A DNA stretch of 64,000 nucleotides from Herbiconiux sp. (GCF_023264895.1 NZ_JAHFUY010000026.1:1-64000); one strand, 5' to 3'. Counted from the stretch's first letter, positions 42,153 through 51,534 are shown. A program made the numbers and translations. Notes: generated from the sequence alone by a model not told the origin.

Positions 42153-43402
42153 CCGAGCACCGAGCCCGCCGAGCCGGAGGCAGCCGCAGCCGAAGCGCCG
42201 GCGGCGTCGAGGTCGTCGAGCAGCAGCCCGGGCCCGTCGGCGTCGACGACGGCCTGGGCGAGGAACCCGTGCATCATCGCACGGCCGCCGACGTGCGCCA
42301 CCGCACCGTAGGAGTCGCGCACGACGCGCTGCATCGGGTGGTCGTCGAACAGGAAGCGGGCGGAGACCAGGTCGGTGGCGGTCTGCACGACGCGGCGCAT
42401 GACCTGGGTGGCGGTGGTCTGGGTCGAGATCATGCGCCAGAGCTGGGGCCCGGTGAGCGGCCGGCCGGCCTCGAACAGGATCTCGTCGGTGCGGCGGGCG
42501 ACCGCGGTGACCCCCGCGTGGAGGTGGTCGACGTCGGCGAGGATGCCGCCGAGCGCCTGCGTGGTCGCCGAGTCGAGCGTGGCCGCGGGGCGGGGCCCGC
42601 GCTTGGCCCGCACCGCCTCCACCGCCAGGTCGACGGCGTGCTGCGCGATGCCCACGGCGACGCCCGCCAGGCCGAAGAAGGCGATGTGCACGCTCTTGTT
42701 GAGCGGATCCTTCGCGCCGTCGTCGGGCGCCTCGCGATCGAAGGTGTGCGCATCCGGCACGAAGACCGGCACGGGCACCGAGTAGGAGGTGCTCCCGGAT
42801 CCGCGCACCCCGAGGGTCTGCCAGTTGTGGGCGAACACGATCGACTCCGGCGGCAGCCAGGCGCCGAGCACGAGCTGCTTGCCGCTCGCGCCGATCACGG
42901 GCTCGCCGCCCTCGAACGCGAAGCAGCCGCCCAGCACGTGGTGGGCCGACTGGCTGCCGCTGCCCCAGTCCCACGATCCGCTCACCATCCAGCCGCCGTC
43001 GACGCGGTCGGCCCGTCCGCGCGGGTGGAACGATCCGCTCGTGGGGCGGTCGGCATCCGGATACAGCTCGGCGTAGGCGTCGACGCCCAGCCGGCCCGCG
43101 TACATGCCGGTCGCGTTGAGCACGCCGACGTTCCAGCCGGCCGAGGCGTCGACCCGCGAGATGCGGGTGACCACGCCGAGCTGCTGCTCGAGGCTCATCT
43201 CGAGGCCGCCCCGGGAGGCCGGGAAGGCCATCCGGAAGAGGCCGGCGTCGCGGAGCACGCGCGCGACGTCGTCGGGGAGCTGGCGGGCGCCGTCGATCTC
43301 GTCGGCCTTGCCGGCGAGGTAGGGCCCCACCGTGCGGGAGTTGGCGATGACGGCGTCGGCCGTGGTGGGAGCGAGGAGGTCGAGCTCGAGGGTGGAGGTC
43401 AT
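42149..43402 (-). CDS. acyl-CoA dehydrogenase-like flavin monooxygenase (group D)
   Basis: This 417-residue protein has the acyl-CoA dehydrogenase fold of HsaA/DszC/SfnC-type monooxygenases: LPDDVARVLRDAGLFRMAFPASRGGLE, SRVDASAGWNVGV, WDWGSGSQSAHHV, TLGVRGSGSTSYSV and a helical C-terminal domain with QTTATQVMRRVVQTATD. It probably uses reduced FMN, which would need a flavin reductase encoded elsewhere. It starts 40 nt after the SDR-like gene. A dehydrogenase activity is the alternative. Confidence 0.8.
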   Translation of the reverse strand: MTSTLELDLLAPTTADAVIANSRTVGPYLAGKADEIDGARQLPDDVARVLRDAGLFRMAFPASRGGLEMSLEQQLGVVTRISRVDASAGWNVGVLNATGMYAGRLGVDAYAELYPDADRPTSGSFHPRGRADRVDGGWMVSGSWDWGSGSQSAHHVLGGCFAFEGGEPVIGASGKQLVLGAWLPPESIVFAHNWQTLGVRGSGSTSYSVPVPVFVPDAHTFDREAPDDGAKDPLNKSVHIAFFGLAGVAVGIAQHAVDLAVEAVRAKRGPRPAATLDSATTQALGGILADVDHLHAGVTAVARRTDEILFEAGRPLTGPQLWRMISTQTTATQVMRRVVQTATDLVSARFLFDDHPMQRVVRDSYGAVAHVGGRAMMHGFLAQAVVDADGPGLLLDDLDAAGASAAAASGSAGSVLG

Positions 43403-43442
43403 GGCGCTGGTCCTTGATCGGTGGTTCGAGTGGTCGGGGAGG

Positions 43443-44210
43443 TCAGGTGATCGGTTCGCCGCCGGTGACCCAGAGGGTCTGCCCGGTCAGGTGTCCGGAG
43501 CCCTCGCCCACGAGCAGCGCCGCTGTGGCGGCGACCTCGTGGGTGTCGGGCCAGTCGGGGAGGGCCAGGCGGCCGCGCAGCACCTCGGCGAGCTGCTCGA
43601 AGCTCTCGTCGAGCTCGCTGTCGTCGTCGCGGTCCAGGATGCGGCCGGGCGCGATGATGTTCGCCGTGATGCCGTGGCCGCCCTCTTCCAGTGCGAGGTA
43701 CCTGGTGAGCGTCGTCGCGGCGGCCTTCGCGGCGCCGAAGAGCCCGAACCCCTTCGAGGGCCGAGCCATCAGGGCTCCGGAGACGTAGACGATCCGCCCG
43801 AAGCCGGCCGCGCGCATGCCGGGCACCGCCCGTTGCACGAGCGCGAGATGACCTCGGACCCCGTCCAGCTGCCGTTCGAGCAGCTCGAACGGAGCTTCGG
43901 CCACCACGGGGTGGCCGTCGTCCGGCGGATGCGCGCAGTTGACCAGGATGTCGACGGGGCCGAGAGCGGCCTCCACCTCGGCGAAGGCGCGATCCACCTC
44001 GCCCGGATCGGTGCAGTCGGCGGCCACGGCGATCGCAGGGCCGTCGAGCGCGGCCGCCACGGCTTCGGCGGGACCGCGGGAAGAGCGGTAGTGCACTGCG
44101 ACCGACGCGCCCAGGGAGGACAGCCGCCCGGCGACAGCCCGGCCGAGGGCCCCGCTCCCGCCCGCGACGAACGCGACCCTCCCGGCGAGCTCGCCTGCCG
44201 CAGCGCTCAC
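43443..44210 (-). CDS. SDR-fold protein lacking the catalytic Tyr
   Basis: This 255-residue SDR-like protein keeps a cofactor-type loop AGGSGALG (17-24), NCAH (91-94), Ser144 and Lys162. The YxxxK tyrosine is Phe158 (FGAAK). Normal SDR redox chemistry is therefore doubtful; it may be a structural or non-redox member, or use another residue. The GTG at 44210 overlaps the ATPase stop. It lies between the importer genes and the flavin enzymes of the operon. Confidence 0.78.
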   Translation of the reverse strand: MSAAAGELAGRVAFVAGGSGALGRAVAGRLSSLGASVAVHYRSSRGPAEAVAAALDGPAIAVAADCTDPGEVDRAFAEVEAALGPVDILVNCAHPPDDGHPVVAEAPFELLERQLDGVRGHLALVQRAVPGMRAAGFGRIVYVSGALMARPSKGFGLFGAAKAAATTLTRYLALEEGGHGITANIIAPGRILDRDDDSELDESFEQLAEVLRGRLALPDWPDTHEVAATAALLVGEGSGHLTGQTLWVTGGEPIT

Positions 44211-45022
44211 CGGAGCACCGCGGAGAGGAACGCCTTCGTGCGCTCGTGCTGGGGGTCGCCGAGCACCTGGGCGGGCGGGCCCTGCTCCACGATCCGCCCG
44301 GCGTCCATGAACACGACCCGGTCGCCGACCTCGCGCGCGAACCCCATCTCGTGGGTGACCACGAGCATCGTGACGCCGCCGGTCAGGGCGAGATCCTTCA
44401 TGACCGCGAGCACCTCGCCGACCAGTTCGGGGTCGAGCGCGCTCGTGGGCTCGTCGAACAGCATGACCTTGGGGCGCATGGCGAGGGCGCGGGCGATCGC
44501 CACGCGCTGCTGCTGGCCGCCGGAGAGCTGCGAGGGGTACGAGCCCTCCCGGCCGGCGAGGCCGACGCGCCCGAGCAGCGACGTCGCGTACGCCCTGGCC
44601 TCGGCCTTGTTCTCGTTCTTGACCGTGATCGGGGCGAAGCTCACGTTCTCGAGCACGGTCATGTGCGGGAAGAGGTTGAAGTGCTGGAACACCATGCCGA
44701 CCTCCACGCGCTTGCGGCACGCCTCCGCCTCACGGAGCTCGTGCAGCCGACCGTTCCGCAGGCGGTAGCCCACGAGCTCGCCGTCGACCCAGACGCTGCC
44801 CGCCCCGATCTCCTCGAGGTGGTTGACGCAGCGCAGCAGCGTGCTCTTGCCCGAGCCGGAGGGGCCGACGAGGCAGACGGTCTCGCCCTCCTCGACGGCG
44901 AGGTCGATGTCGTGCAGCACCTGGTTGTTGCCGTACCACTTGTCGACGTGCTGGATGTGCACCATGGGGCGGGCCGCATCCGGGGCCTCGTCGTTCGCGG
45001 GGTTCGGGATCCGGTCGCTCAT
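44207..45022 (-). CDS. polar amino-acid-type ABC transporter ATP-binding protein
   Basis: This 271-residue ATPase is of the GlnQ/HisP type: Walker [45 protein letters not shown], Walker [15 protein letters not shown] and VVTHEMGFA. An insertion ([20 protein letters not shown]) widens the region before the Q-loop, as in HisP. It starts in an ATGA overlap with the permease. It powers uptake by the adjacent permease and binding lipoprotein. Confidence 0.9.
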   Translation of the reverse strand: MSDRIPNPANDEAPDAARPMVHIQHVDKWYGNNQVLHDIDLAVEEGETVCLVGPSGSGKSTLLRCVNHLEEIGAGSVWVDGELVGYRLRNGRLHELREAEACRKRVEVGMVFQHFNLFPHMTVLENVSFAPITVKNENKAEARAYATSLLGRVGLAGREGSYPSQLSGGQQQRVAIARALAMRPKVMLFDEPTSALDPELVGEVLAVMKDLALTGGVTMLVVTHEMGFAREVGDRVVFMDAGRIVEQGPPAQVLGDPQHERTKAFLSAVLR

Positions 45023-45852
45023 TTCTCCGCCGTCCGTCGCTCGAGGAGGTACTGCCCGATCGAGAACACGATGATCACGAGCAGGTACCAGATGGTGGCC
45101 ACGATCAGGAGCTCGATCGTGCGGTAGTTGGTGCCGGCGATGCCCTGCGCCACCGTCAGCAGGTCTCCGCCGGCGATGACGGAGACGATGGCCGACGCCT
45201 TGAGCATGCCGATGAACTCGTTGCCCATCGGCGGCAGGATGACGCGGAGCGCCTGCGGCAGCACGATGAAGCGCAGCGTGCGGGAGCTCGTGAGGCCGAG
45301 GGCTTTCGCGGCCTCGCGCTGGCCGCGCCCGATGGCGAGCAGTCCCGAGCGCACGATCTCCGCCATGTAGGCGGCCCCCGCGAGCGAGAGCCCGGCGACC
45401 GACGCGACGAACGGCGTGATCACCTCGGAGATCGGCACGTCGATGAGCACGACCTGGGTGCCCGGGATGCCGATGGTGATCGACTTGAGGAAGAGCCCGA
45501 GGTTGCCGAGCAGGATGAGCAGCACGATCAGCGGGATGCCGCGGAACACGAAGACGTAGAACGCCGCGACCGAGCTGATGATGCGGCTCGGCGAGATCCG
45601 CATGACCGCGATCACGACCGCCAGCACGACGGCGATGGCCATCGAGACGATCGTGATGACGAGCGTCGACCCGAGCCCCCGCAGGATGCTGGGGCTGAAG
45701 AGGAACTCGGCCACCACCGACCACTCGAAGTTCGGATTGGTCGCGATGCTGTAGACGGTGCCGATCACCGCCAGCACCACGATGACCGCGAAGATCATGC
45801 GGCCGTAGTGGCGCACGGGCACCACCATCAGATTCCTGCCCACTTCAGACAA
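45019..45852 (-). CDS. polar amino-acid-type ABC transporter permease
   Basis: This 277-residue HisMQ-type permease has [25 protein letters not shown] near the first spans, [17 protein letters not shown] and the EAA loop [29 protein letters not shown]. The TTG at 45852 has GAGGAG 8 nt upstream and is the only start with a good site. It is separated from the binding-protein gene by a 12-bp perfect hairpin. Confidence 0.88.
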   Translation of the reverse strand: MSEVGRNLMVVPVRHYGRMIFAVIVVLAVIGTVYSIATNPNFEWSVVAEFLFSPSILRGLGSTLVITIVSMAIAVVLAVVIAVMRISPSRIISSVAAFYVFVFRGIPLIVLLILLGNLGLFLKSITIGIPGTQVVLIDVPISEVITPFVASVAGLSLAGAAYMAEIVRSGLLAIGRGQREAAKALGLTSSRTLRFIVLPQALRVILPPMGNEFIGMLKASAIVSVIAGGDLLTVAQGIAGTNYRTIELLIVATIWYLLVIIVFSIGQYLLERRTAEK

Positions 45853-45886
45853 CTCGTCGTCTCCTCATCGATCGACCCGGGAAGGG

Positions 45887-45920
45887 GACGGGCGGGAGGC
45901 CGGTGGCGCTCCCGCCCGTC
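45887..45920 (-). promoter_or_regulatory. intra-operon hairpin after the binding-protein gene
   Basis: A perfect 12-bp inverted repeat (45887-45898 with 45909-45920) around a 10-nt loop lies directly after the binding-protein stop and 35 nt before the permease start. It would attenuate or protect the upstream message. Confidence 0.65.
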
Positions 45921-45924
45921 GGTG

Positions 45925-46899
45925 CTACTCGGTCTCGCCGACCGGGGTGCCGCTCAGCGGGTTGATGACGACCTCGTCGGCCGTGAGGGCGGAGGACTCG
46001 AGGCCGTAGCCCGCGAGGATCTCCTCGTAGGTGCCGTTCTCGATGATCGCCTTGAGGGCGTCGGCGAGGGCCGTCGACAGCTCGGGGTTCGACTTCGCCA
46101 CGGCGATGCCGAGGAGCCCGGGGTCGGCGACCTCGGACTCGGCGACCGGGATCTCGACGGAGGCGAACGCGTCGGGCAGGGCCTCGACCGCGGCGAGCTG
46201 GTTGGCGGTGCCGTCGACCCAGCCGTCGATCGTGCCGGCCTGCACGGCGCTCACGGCGTTCTGCGCGTTCGGGTACTCGGCCACCGAGATGGCCGGCTCG
46301 CCCTCCGCCACGCAGGCGTCACTCGCCGCGGTGATCATGGCCGAGACGGTGGAGCCGACCCCGCCTCCGAGGGTGAGGCCGCAGCCGCTCGCGAGGGAGT
46401 CGAGGTCCTCCGGGTTCCCGGCGGGAACGAGGATGGAGTAGGTGCCGCGGTAGAACGGGATCAGGTCGACGACGCCGACCTCGCGCTCGGCCGTGACGCT
46501 GACCTGGCCGAGGAGCGCATCGACGTTGCCGCTCTGCACGCCGGGCAGCTGCGCCGGCCACTGCAGGTTCTGCCACTCGGGAGTGACACCGAGCACGTCG
46601 CTGAGGGCCGCCGCGAGCTCAGGGGCCAGGCCGATCGGCACCGTGGAGTCGTCGACCGAGACGTTCACCATGGGCGGGTTCTCCCAGAGGGCGCCGAACG
46701 AGACCGACTTCGACTCCTGGTTGGCGGCGGGCAGCTCGTCGAAGAGCGCCTGGTCGAACGAGGCCGCGGCCTCGGTGGTGGCGGGCGTGCCGGCATCGCT
46801 GCCGGTGCTGCACGCGGCGAGGCCCGCGAGGGTGGCCACCGCGACCGCCGCGACGGCGAGCTTCGTGACGGTCGGGGGCAAGAGGTGCGGAGTGCTCAA
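45925..46899 (-). CDS. amino-acid-type ABC substrate-binding lipoprotein
   Basis: This 324-residue lipoprotein has a signal peptide ending GLAAC and an SBP_bac_3 fold: SFGALWENPPMVNV, PIGLAPELAAALSDVLGV, WPAQLPGVQSGNVDALLG, CGLTLGGGVGSTV. The TTG at 46899 follows AAGGA at 6-7 nt; the longer ATG frame upstream has no site. It leads the nine-gene operon and defines the imported compound, possibly an amino acid or heterocycle that the flavin enzymes oxidise. The 151 bp upstream are A+T-rich at 47010-47050 and may hold the promoter. Confidence 0.85.
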   Translation of the reverse strand: MSTPHLLPPTVTKLAVAAVAVATLAGLAACSTGSDAGTPATTEAAASFDQALFDELPAANQESKSVSFGALWENPPMVNVSVDDSTVPIGLAPELAAALSDVLGVTPEWQNLQWPAQLPGVQSGNVDALLGQVSVTAEREVGVVDLIPFYRGTYSILVPAGNPEDLDSLASGCGLTLGGGVGSTVSAMITAASDACVAEGEPAISVAEYPNAQNAVSAVQAGTIDGWVDGTANQLAAVEALPDAFASVEIPVAESEVADPGLLGIAVAKSNPELSTALADALKAIIENGTYEEILAGYGLESSALTADEVVINPLSGTPVGETE

Positions 46900-47050
46900 T
46901 GGATGTCCTTGGAGTCGAGGGATGAAGACATTGCTGACGGTGCACTGTGCCGGGGAGAACGTTCCCCGCATCCCTTTGTAGCCCCCGAATATGTCGCCGG
47001 TTCGCTCCTCGTATTACGGTCATGTTTCTTTTTGCTGACTTGCGTCAGGA

Positions 47051-47410
47051 TTACGTCAGATCGGTGTCGATCCATCCCACGTCGATGCTCTCGGCGGCCG
47101 CCGCCGCCGCGATCCGATTCCGATCGAGCTCGCCGGAGAGGAGGAAGAGCGCCGCGCAGTACTCGTGGCCGTAGCGCTGGAGGAAGTCCACGACGTCGTC
47201 GGTGCGGAGGGCCGACTCGCCGGGCCGGGACTGGAGGCGGTTGAGTCGGCGCTCCGGAGCGAGCCCTCGCTCCGTCACGATCCTGACGGCCTCCTCCTCG
47301 ACGACCTCCGGGATCGGCGAGCCGAGCATGACCTGCATCCGGGGGCTCTCCGGCCGGTAGGACTCCTCGAGGAAGGCGCGGACGGCGGCACGATCGGTGA
47401 GCAGGTTCAC
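47051..47410 (-). CDS. small hypothetical protein in the kynurenine operon
   Basis: This 119-residue acidic, mostly helical protein has no motif I recognise (FLEESYRPESPRMQVMLGS, VVDFLQRYGHEYCAALFLLS). The GTG at 47410 overlaps the PaaX-type regulator stop, so it is co-translated as the last gene of the operon. It may be an accessory of the regulator or of tryptophan catabolism; there is no sequence evidence for a reaction. Confidence 0.65.
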   Translation of the reverse strand: MNLLTDRAAVRAFLEESYRPESPRMQVMLGSPIPEVVEEEAVRIVTERGLAPERRLNRLQSRPGESALRTDDVVDFLQRYGHEYCAALFLLSGELDRNRIAAAAAAESIDVGWIDTDLT

Positions 47411-48234
47411 GGCGTCTCCTCCTCGACGCCGAGCACGGCGCGGACGTAGTCCCAGCCGGCGTCGGCGTAGGTGGTCGAGATGGCGGAGAACAGGGCCGTC
47501 GTCTCCTCGCCCGGCCAGTCGACCGGCAGGAGGTCCGAGGGCAGCCCCGGATCGATGTAGGGGATGATCCGCCAGGTGTCGACCCCGCGGATGTAGCGCG
47601 CGAAGGCCACGGCGTCGGTCTCGGCGGTGCCGTCGGCGAGGAGTGCCGACAGCTCGACCGCGACCTCGCGGTGCAGGGTCTCGAGCGCCGTGAGGTCCCA
47701 CCACTCGGCGATGGCATCCGACAGCTCACCGGCGACCCGGGGCCGTTCGGTGCGGAGGAGGGTCGCGTGGCGGCGGATGTCGAGGTCGTTCAGGATGTCC
47801 TCGACCTCGTCGGCGAGGAAGTCGGGGCAGATCCAGAGGGCGGGCGAGATCATCCCGCCGCCGATCCAGTACAGCCGGCGCCTCAGCTGGTGCCGCACGT
47901 GCCGGAGCTCCTCGGGCAGCGAGAAGGAGATGACGCACCACGGGTCGTCCGGCTGCATGTGCCGGGCCGAGAAGATCCGGCGGTCGCCCTTGCCGAGCAT
48001 CGTCGCCGCCTCGGGGGCGAGGGCGTAGCCGCTCACCTTGTCGCGGGAGTGCGGGACGAGCAGGCCCTTCTTCTTCAGTCGCACGACGGCCGTGCGGGTG
48101 AGGGGGGCCGAGACGTCGAGCTGCTCCATCACCTCGATCAGGTCGGCGATCGAGATCCAGCCGCCCGCGCGCCGGAGGTAGAGGCCGATCACGGTGCGGA
48201 TGAGTGACGTGGTGCTCCCGGGGCGGGAGTCCAT
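47407..48234 (-). CDS. PaaX-family transcriptional regulator
   Basis: This 275-residue protein follows the PaaX plan. An N-terminal winged helix (about 8-65, TSLIRTVIGLYLRRAGGWISI, APLTRTAVVRLKKKGLL) precedes a central Cas2-like domain (WCVISFSLPEELRHVRHQLRRRLYWIGGGM) and a C-terminal PaaX_C helix set. PaaX proteins usually sense aromatic CoA esters such as phenylacetyl-CoA. Encoded after tdo, amidohydrolase and kynU, this one probably senses a tryptophan breakdown product or anthraniloyl-CoA. A TGACGGCCGTCA palindrome upstream of tdo is a possible site. Confidence 0.82.
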   Translation of the reverse strand: MDSRPGSTTSLIRTVIGLYLRRAGGWISIADLIEVMEQLDVSAPLTRTAVVRLKKKGLLVPHSRDKVSGYALAPEAATMLGKGDRRIFSARHMQPDDPWCVISFSLPEELRHVRHQLRRRLYWIGGGMISPALWICPDFLADEVEDILNDLDIRRHATLLRTERPRVAGELSDAIAEWWDLTALETLHREVAVELSALLADGTAETDAVAFARYIRGVDTWRIIPYIDPGLPSDLLPVDWPGEETTALFSAISTTYADAGWDYVRAVLGVEEETP

Positions 48235-48251
48235 GTCATCCAGGATGTGGC

Positions 48252-49631
48252 TCACCGCCCGGGGTCCGCGTCCGCTCCGGATTCCGCATCCGCATCGGAG
48301 TCCGGATCGGCATCCGCATCGGCGAGGATGTCGCGGATCGCCTCGACCGCCACGAGCACCTCGCCGAAGGAGGTGCTGAGCGGGGAGAGCCCGAGCCGGA
48401 GGCCGTCGGGGTTGCGGAAGTCCGGGATGATCCCGCGCTTCCACAGCTCGGCGGTCACGGCCTTGAAGCGAGGATGCCGGATGGTGACGTGGCTGCCGCG
48501 CTCGCCGCTGTCGCGCGGGCTCGCGACCTGTACGCCGAACGGCGTCAGCAGGTCGTCGACGATCCGGATCGTGTACTCGGTGAGCGCGATCGACTTCTCG
48601 CGGATGGCGGGCATCCCCGCCTCCTCGATGAGCTCGAGCATGCCCTGCATCGGGAGCATGCCGAGAATGGGAGGGGTGCCGCTGATGAAGCGGCGCATCC
48701 CTTTCGCCGGCACGTAGCCCTCGGCCATGGCGAAGATGTCGCCCGCCCCCATCCAGCCCTGGATGGGCTGGTCGAGCTCGTCCTGCAGCGCGCTCGCCAC
48801 GTAGGCGAAGGCGGGCGAGCCAGGGCCGCCATTGAGGTACTTGTAGGTGCAGCCCACGGCGATGTCGACGTTCCAGGCATCGAGCTCGGTCGGCACCGAC
48901 CCTGCCGAGTGGCAGAGGTCCCAGAGCACGAGCGCGCCCGCGTCGTGCACGCGCGCCGTGATGCCGGCCACGTCGGCCAGGTGGCCGGAGCGGTACGAGA
49001 CGTGGCTGAGCACGACGAGCGCGACCTGGTCGCCGAACGACTCGCCCGAGGCGGCGGTGAGCGCCTCGTCGATCAGGTCGGTCGTGATCCCGGCCGCCTT
49101 GTCCACGCGGATCCACTGCAGCTCGAGCCCGCACTCCCGCGCGATGCCCTCGGCGATGAACCGGTCGGTGGGGAAGTTGTCGTCGTCCATGAGGATGCGC
49201 GTGCGACCCGGCCGTGCGGTCACTGCCGCGCGCATCATCTTGTAGAGCAGCACGGTGGTGGAGTCGGCGACGACGGTCTGGCCGGGCGCCGCACCGAGGG
49301 TCGAGGCGGCGATCCGGTCGCCGAGGCGGAGCGGGAGGTCGAGCCAGCGCTCGTCCCATGAGCGGATCAGGCGGGTGCCCCACTCACCGGCCACGACCTC
49401 GGTGAAGTCCGCTGCCGTCTGCCGGAGCGGGCGCCCGAGCGAGTTGCCGTCGAGGTAGGCGACGACGCCGTCGGCCGGGAGGAAGCGGTCGCGGAAGCGG
49501 GCGAGCGGGTCCGTGCGGTCGAGCTCCTCGGCCGAGGGCGCGGCGGCTGCGGCGGCTGCGGTGGTCGCAGTGGCCGCGGTGGTGGTGGCGCCGGCTTCCG
49601 AGGGTGCGGTGGCGGGTGTCGCGGTCGTCAT
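48252..49631 (-). CDS. kynU: kynureninase
   Basis: This 459-residue PLP enzyme cleaves L-kynurenine to anthranilate and L-alanine. The PLP lysine is Lys264 in CTYKYLNGGPGSP. YLDGNSLGRP, FPTDRFIAEG, VVLSHVSYRSGHLADV and LWDLCHSAGSVP complete the family pattern. The N-terminal 30 residues are Ala/Thr-rich and the C-terminus is an Asp/Ala repeat tail (DADADPDSDADAESGADAD), both outside the catalytic core. The ATG overlaps the amidohydrolase stop (ATGA). Confidence 0.93.
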   Translation of the reverse strand: MTTATPATAPSEAGATTTAATATTAAAAAAAPSAEELDRTDPLARFRDRFLPADGVVAYLDGNSLGRPLRQTAADFTEVVAGEWGTRLIRSWDERWLDLPLRLGDRIAASTLGAAPGQTVVADSTTVLLYKMMRAAVTARPGRTRILMDDDNFPTDRFIAEGIARECGLELQWIRVDKAAGITTDLIDEALTAASGESFGDQVALVVLSHVSYRSGHLADVAGITARVHDAGALVLWDLCHSAGSVPTELDAWNVDIAVGCTYKYLNGGPGSPAFAYVASALQDELDQPIQGWMGAGDIFAMAEGYVPAKGMRRFISGTPPILGMLPMQGMLELIEEAGMPAIREKSIALTEYTIRIVDDLLTPFGVQVASPRDSGERGSHVTIRHPRFKAVTAELWKRGIIPDFRNPDGLRLGLSPLSTSFGEVLVAVEAIRDILADADADPDSDADAESGADADPGR

Positions 49632-50674
49632 GAGGTCATCTCCTGGATCTGCGCGGCCGGAACGGCCTGAGCGGTGGCGAGCCACGCGGCGAGGCCGCCG
49701 AGCTCGCGAGGGCGTGGGGTCGGGATGATCGAGATCAGGCCGCCGGGGCGGGCGCCGGATCGCGGGCGGGCCAGCGACCGCACGACGGCTCCGGCGTCGA
49801 GGCCCGCGTCGACGAGGGCCTCGAGCTCGCGCTGGTTGATGCCGGTGGGGAGGGGCCCGTTGCCGAGGTCGGTGCCGTAGAGCACCTCGCCGCCGGCGCG
49901 GTGGAACCTCGCCAGATTGTCGCGCGCGACCTCGAAGTCGTCGGTGCGCTCGCCCCAGCCGTGGATGTCGAGGGTCGAGACCCAGCGCATCCGCTTCGCC
50001 ATGCCGGCGACGAGGGCGTCGGGCAGGGGCTCGCTCCACGGGGTGTGGGCCAGCAGGTCGACTCCGGCATCGGCGGCGCGGGCGGCCGAGCCGATCCCCT
50101 CGACGTGCGCGACGACCGGCAGCCCGAGCTCGTGCGCGGAGCCGACGACCGCGCGGGAGATGTCGCCGTCGAGCACGGCCTCGTCGTCGTGCAGGGCGAG
50201 CTTGATCACGTGGGCGCCGAACCCGTGCATCTCGGCGACCGCCGCGATCGCATCCTCGACCGAGGCCAGCTCGCGCACGGCCGCCGGGTCGGCCCAGCTG
50301 CGGGTGCCGGGGTAGCCGCCCGTCGCCGTCAGGAACGCGCCGGCGTACTCGATGTCGAGCGCACCGGCGCCGTCCGCGTTCTCGCCCATCGACCGGGCTG
50401 CGCGCGCCGACAGCGCCGACAGTGCCACCGGATCCCCGCCGAGATCGAGCACACGGGCGATCCCACCCGGAACGAGCGCCTCCGCGTCGATCAGGCCGAG
50501 GTGCACATGCGAATCGGTGAATCCGGGCAGGACCGCACCATCGAGGGTCCCGTCCACACCATTGGGCGGTGCCGTCTCGACGATCGAGGCGACGCCCCCG
50601 GTGACCTGCACGAGCGAGGGCCCGCGCCAGCCGTCGGCCCAGGCATCCGCCACCGCGAAGCAACCGTCTCCCAC
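49628..50674 (-). CDS. amidohydrolase-superfamily protein, candidate N-formylkynurenine hydrolase
   Basis: This 348-residue metal-dependent hydrolase shows the amidohydrolase ligand set: HVH (His56, His58) in PGFTDSHVHLGL, a Lys in HVIKLALHD, His in VVAHVEG and LLAHTPW, and Asp in YGTDLGNG. It lies exactly between tryptophan dioxygenase and kynureninase, where the formamidase step is needed. No KynB-type or AFMID-type enzyme is present. The GTG at 50674, 5 nt after the dioxygenase stop, is the likely start. The formamidase role is an inference from position. Confidence 0.8.
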   Translation of the reverse strand: MGDGCFAVADAWADGWRGPSLVQVTGGVASIVETAPPNGVDGTLDGAVLPGFTDSHVHLGLIDAEALVPGGIARVLDLGGDPVALSALSARAARSMGENADGAGALDIEYAGAFLTATGGYPGTRSWADPAAVRELASVEDAIAAVAEMHGFGAHVIKLALHDDEAVLDGDISRAVVGSAHELGLPVVAHVEGIGSAARAADAGVDLLAHTPWSEPLPDALVAGMAKRMRWVSTLDIHGWGERTDDFEVARDNLARFHRAGGEVLYGTDLGNGPLPTGINQRELEALVDAGLDAGAVVRSLARPRSGARPGGLISIIPTPRPRELGGLAAWLATAQAVPAAQIQEMTS

Positions 50675-50679
50675 CGCGC

Positions 50680-51534
50680 TCAGGCCCCGATCTCGGTGCG
50701 CACGGCGAACAGCTCGGGGAAGAAGGTGAGGTTGAGGGCGCGCTGCAGGAACTCGGCACCGCTCGATCCGCCCGTGCCGGTCTTCATACCGATCGTGCGC
50801 TGCACCGTGCGGAGGTGCCGGAAGCGCCAGAACTGGAAGTTGTCCTCGAGGTCGACGAGCTCCTCGCAGGCCTCGTAGACCCGCCAGTTGTCGGTGGCCG
50901 AGGTGTAGATGGTCGTGAAGACCGGCACGAGCTCGGGGGTGAAGACGTGCGCCTTCGTGACGTCGCGCTCGAGCAGGCTCGCCGGCACGTCGAAGCCCTG
51001 GCGTGCGAGGTAGCGGAGGAACTCGTCGTAGAGGCTCGGCGCCTCGAGGAGCTCCCGCAGCTCGGCCTGGGCGCTCGGGTCGGCCTCGAAGACCGAGAGC
51101 ATCTTCTCGTTCTTGTTGCCGAGGATGAACTCGATCGCGCGGTACTGGTGCGACTGGAAGCCGGAGGAGTTCGCCAGGAAGCCGCGGAACTCGGAGTACT
51201 CGGTCGGCGTGAGGGTGGCGAGCACCGACCACTGCTGGGTGAGGGTCTCCTGGATGTGCTTGATCCGCGCGATCCGCTTCAGGGCCGTGCCGATGTCGTC
51301 GTCGCGGAGGCAGAGCTGCGCGCTCCGCAGCTCGTGCAGCATGAGCTTCAGCCAGAGCTCGCTCGTCTGGTGCTGGATGATGAACAGCAGCTCGTCGTGA
51401 TGCTCCGGAACGCTCACCGGGCGCTGGAGGTCCAGCAGCTCGTCGAGCGCGAGGTAGGAGCCGTACGACATCCGCTTGCTGAAGTCGGTGACGATCCCGG
51501 CCTCGAGCGGCCTCGTGTTGCCATCGGTGCTCAT
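50680..51534 (-). CDS. kynA: tryptophan 2,3-dioxygenase
   Basis: This 284-residue heme enzyme opens the indole ring of L-tryptophan to N-formylkynurenine. Diagnostic stretches are [31 protein letters not shown], and the heme/substrate end [15 protein letters not shown] followed by [15 protein letters not shown] precedes the ATG. It is the first gene of the five-gene operon with amidohydrolase, kynU, a PaaX-type regulator and a small protein. Confidence 0.94.
   Translation of the reverse strand: MSTDGNTRPLEAGIVTDFSKRMSYGSYLALDELLDLQRPVSVPEHHDELLFIIQHQTSELWLKLMLHELRSAQLCLRDDDIGTALKRIARIKHIQETLTQQWSVLATLTPTEYSEFRGFLANSSGFQSHQYRAIEFILGNKNEKMLSVFEADPSAQAELRELLEAPSLYDEFLRYLARQGFDVPASLLERDVTKAHVFTPELVPVFTTIYTSATDNWRVYEACEELVDLEDNFQFWRFRHLRTVQRTIGMKTGTGGSSGAEFLQRALNLTFFPELFAVRTEIGA

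Noticed and set aside
46951-46970. Hairpin GGGGA...TCCCC as terminator of the kynurenine operon
   Set aside because: The stem is only five base pairs and there is no T-run, so I could not support a terminator call.
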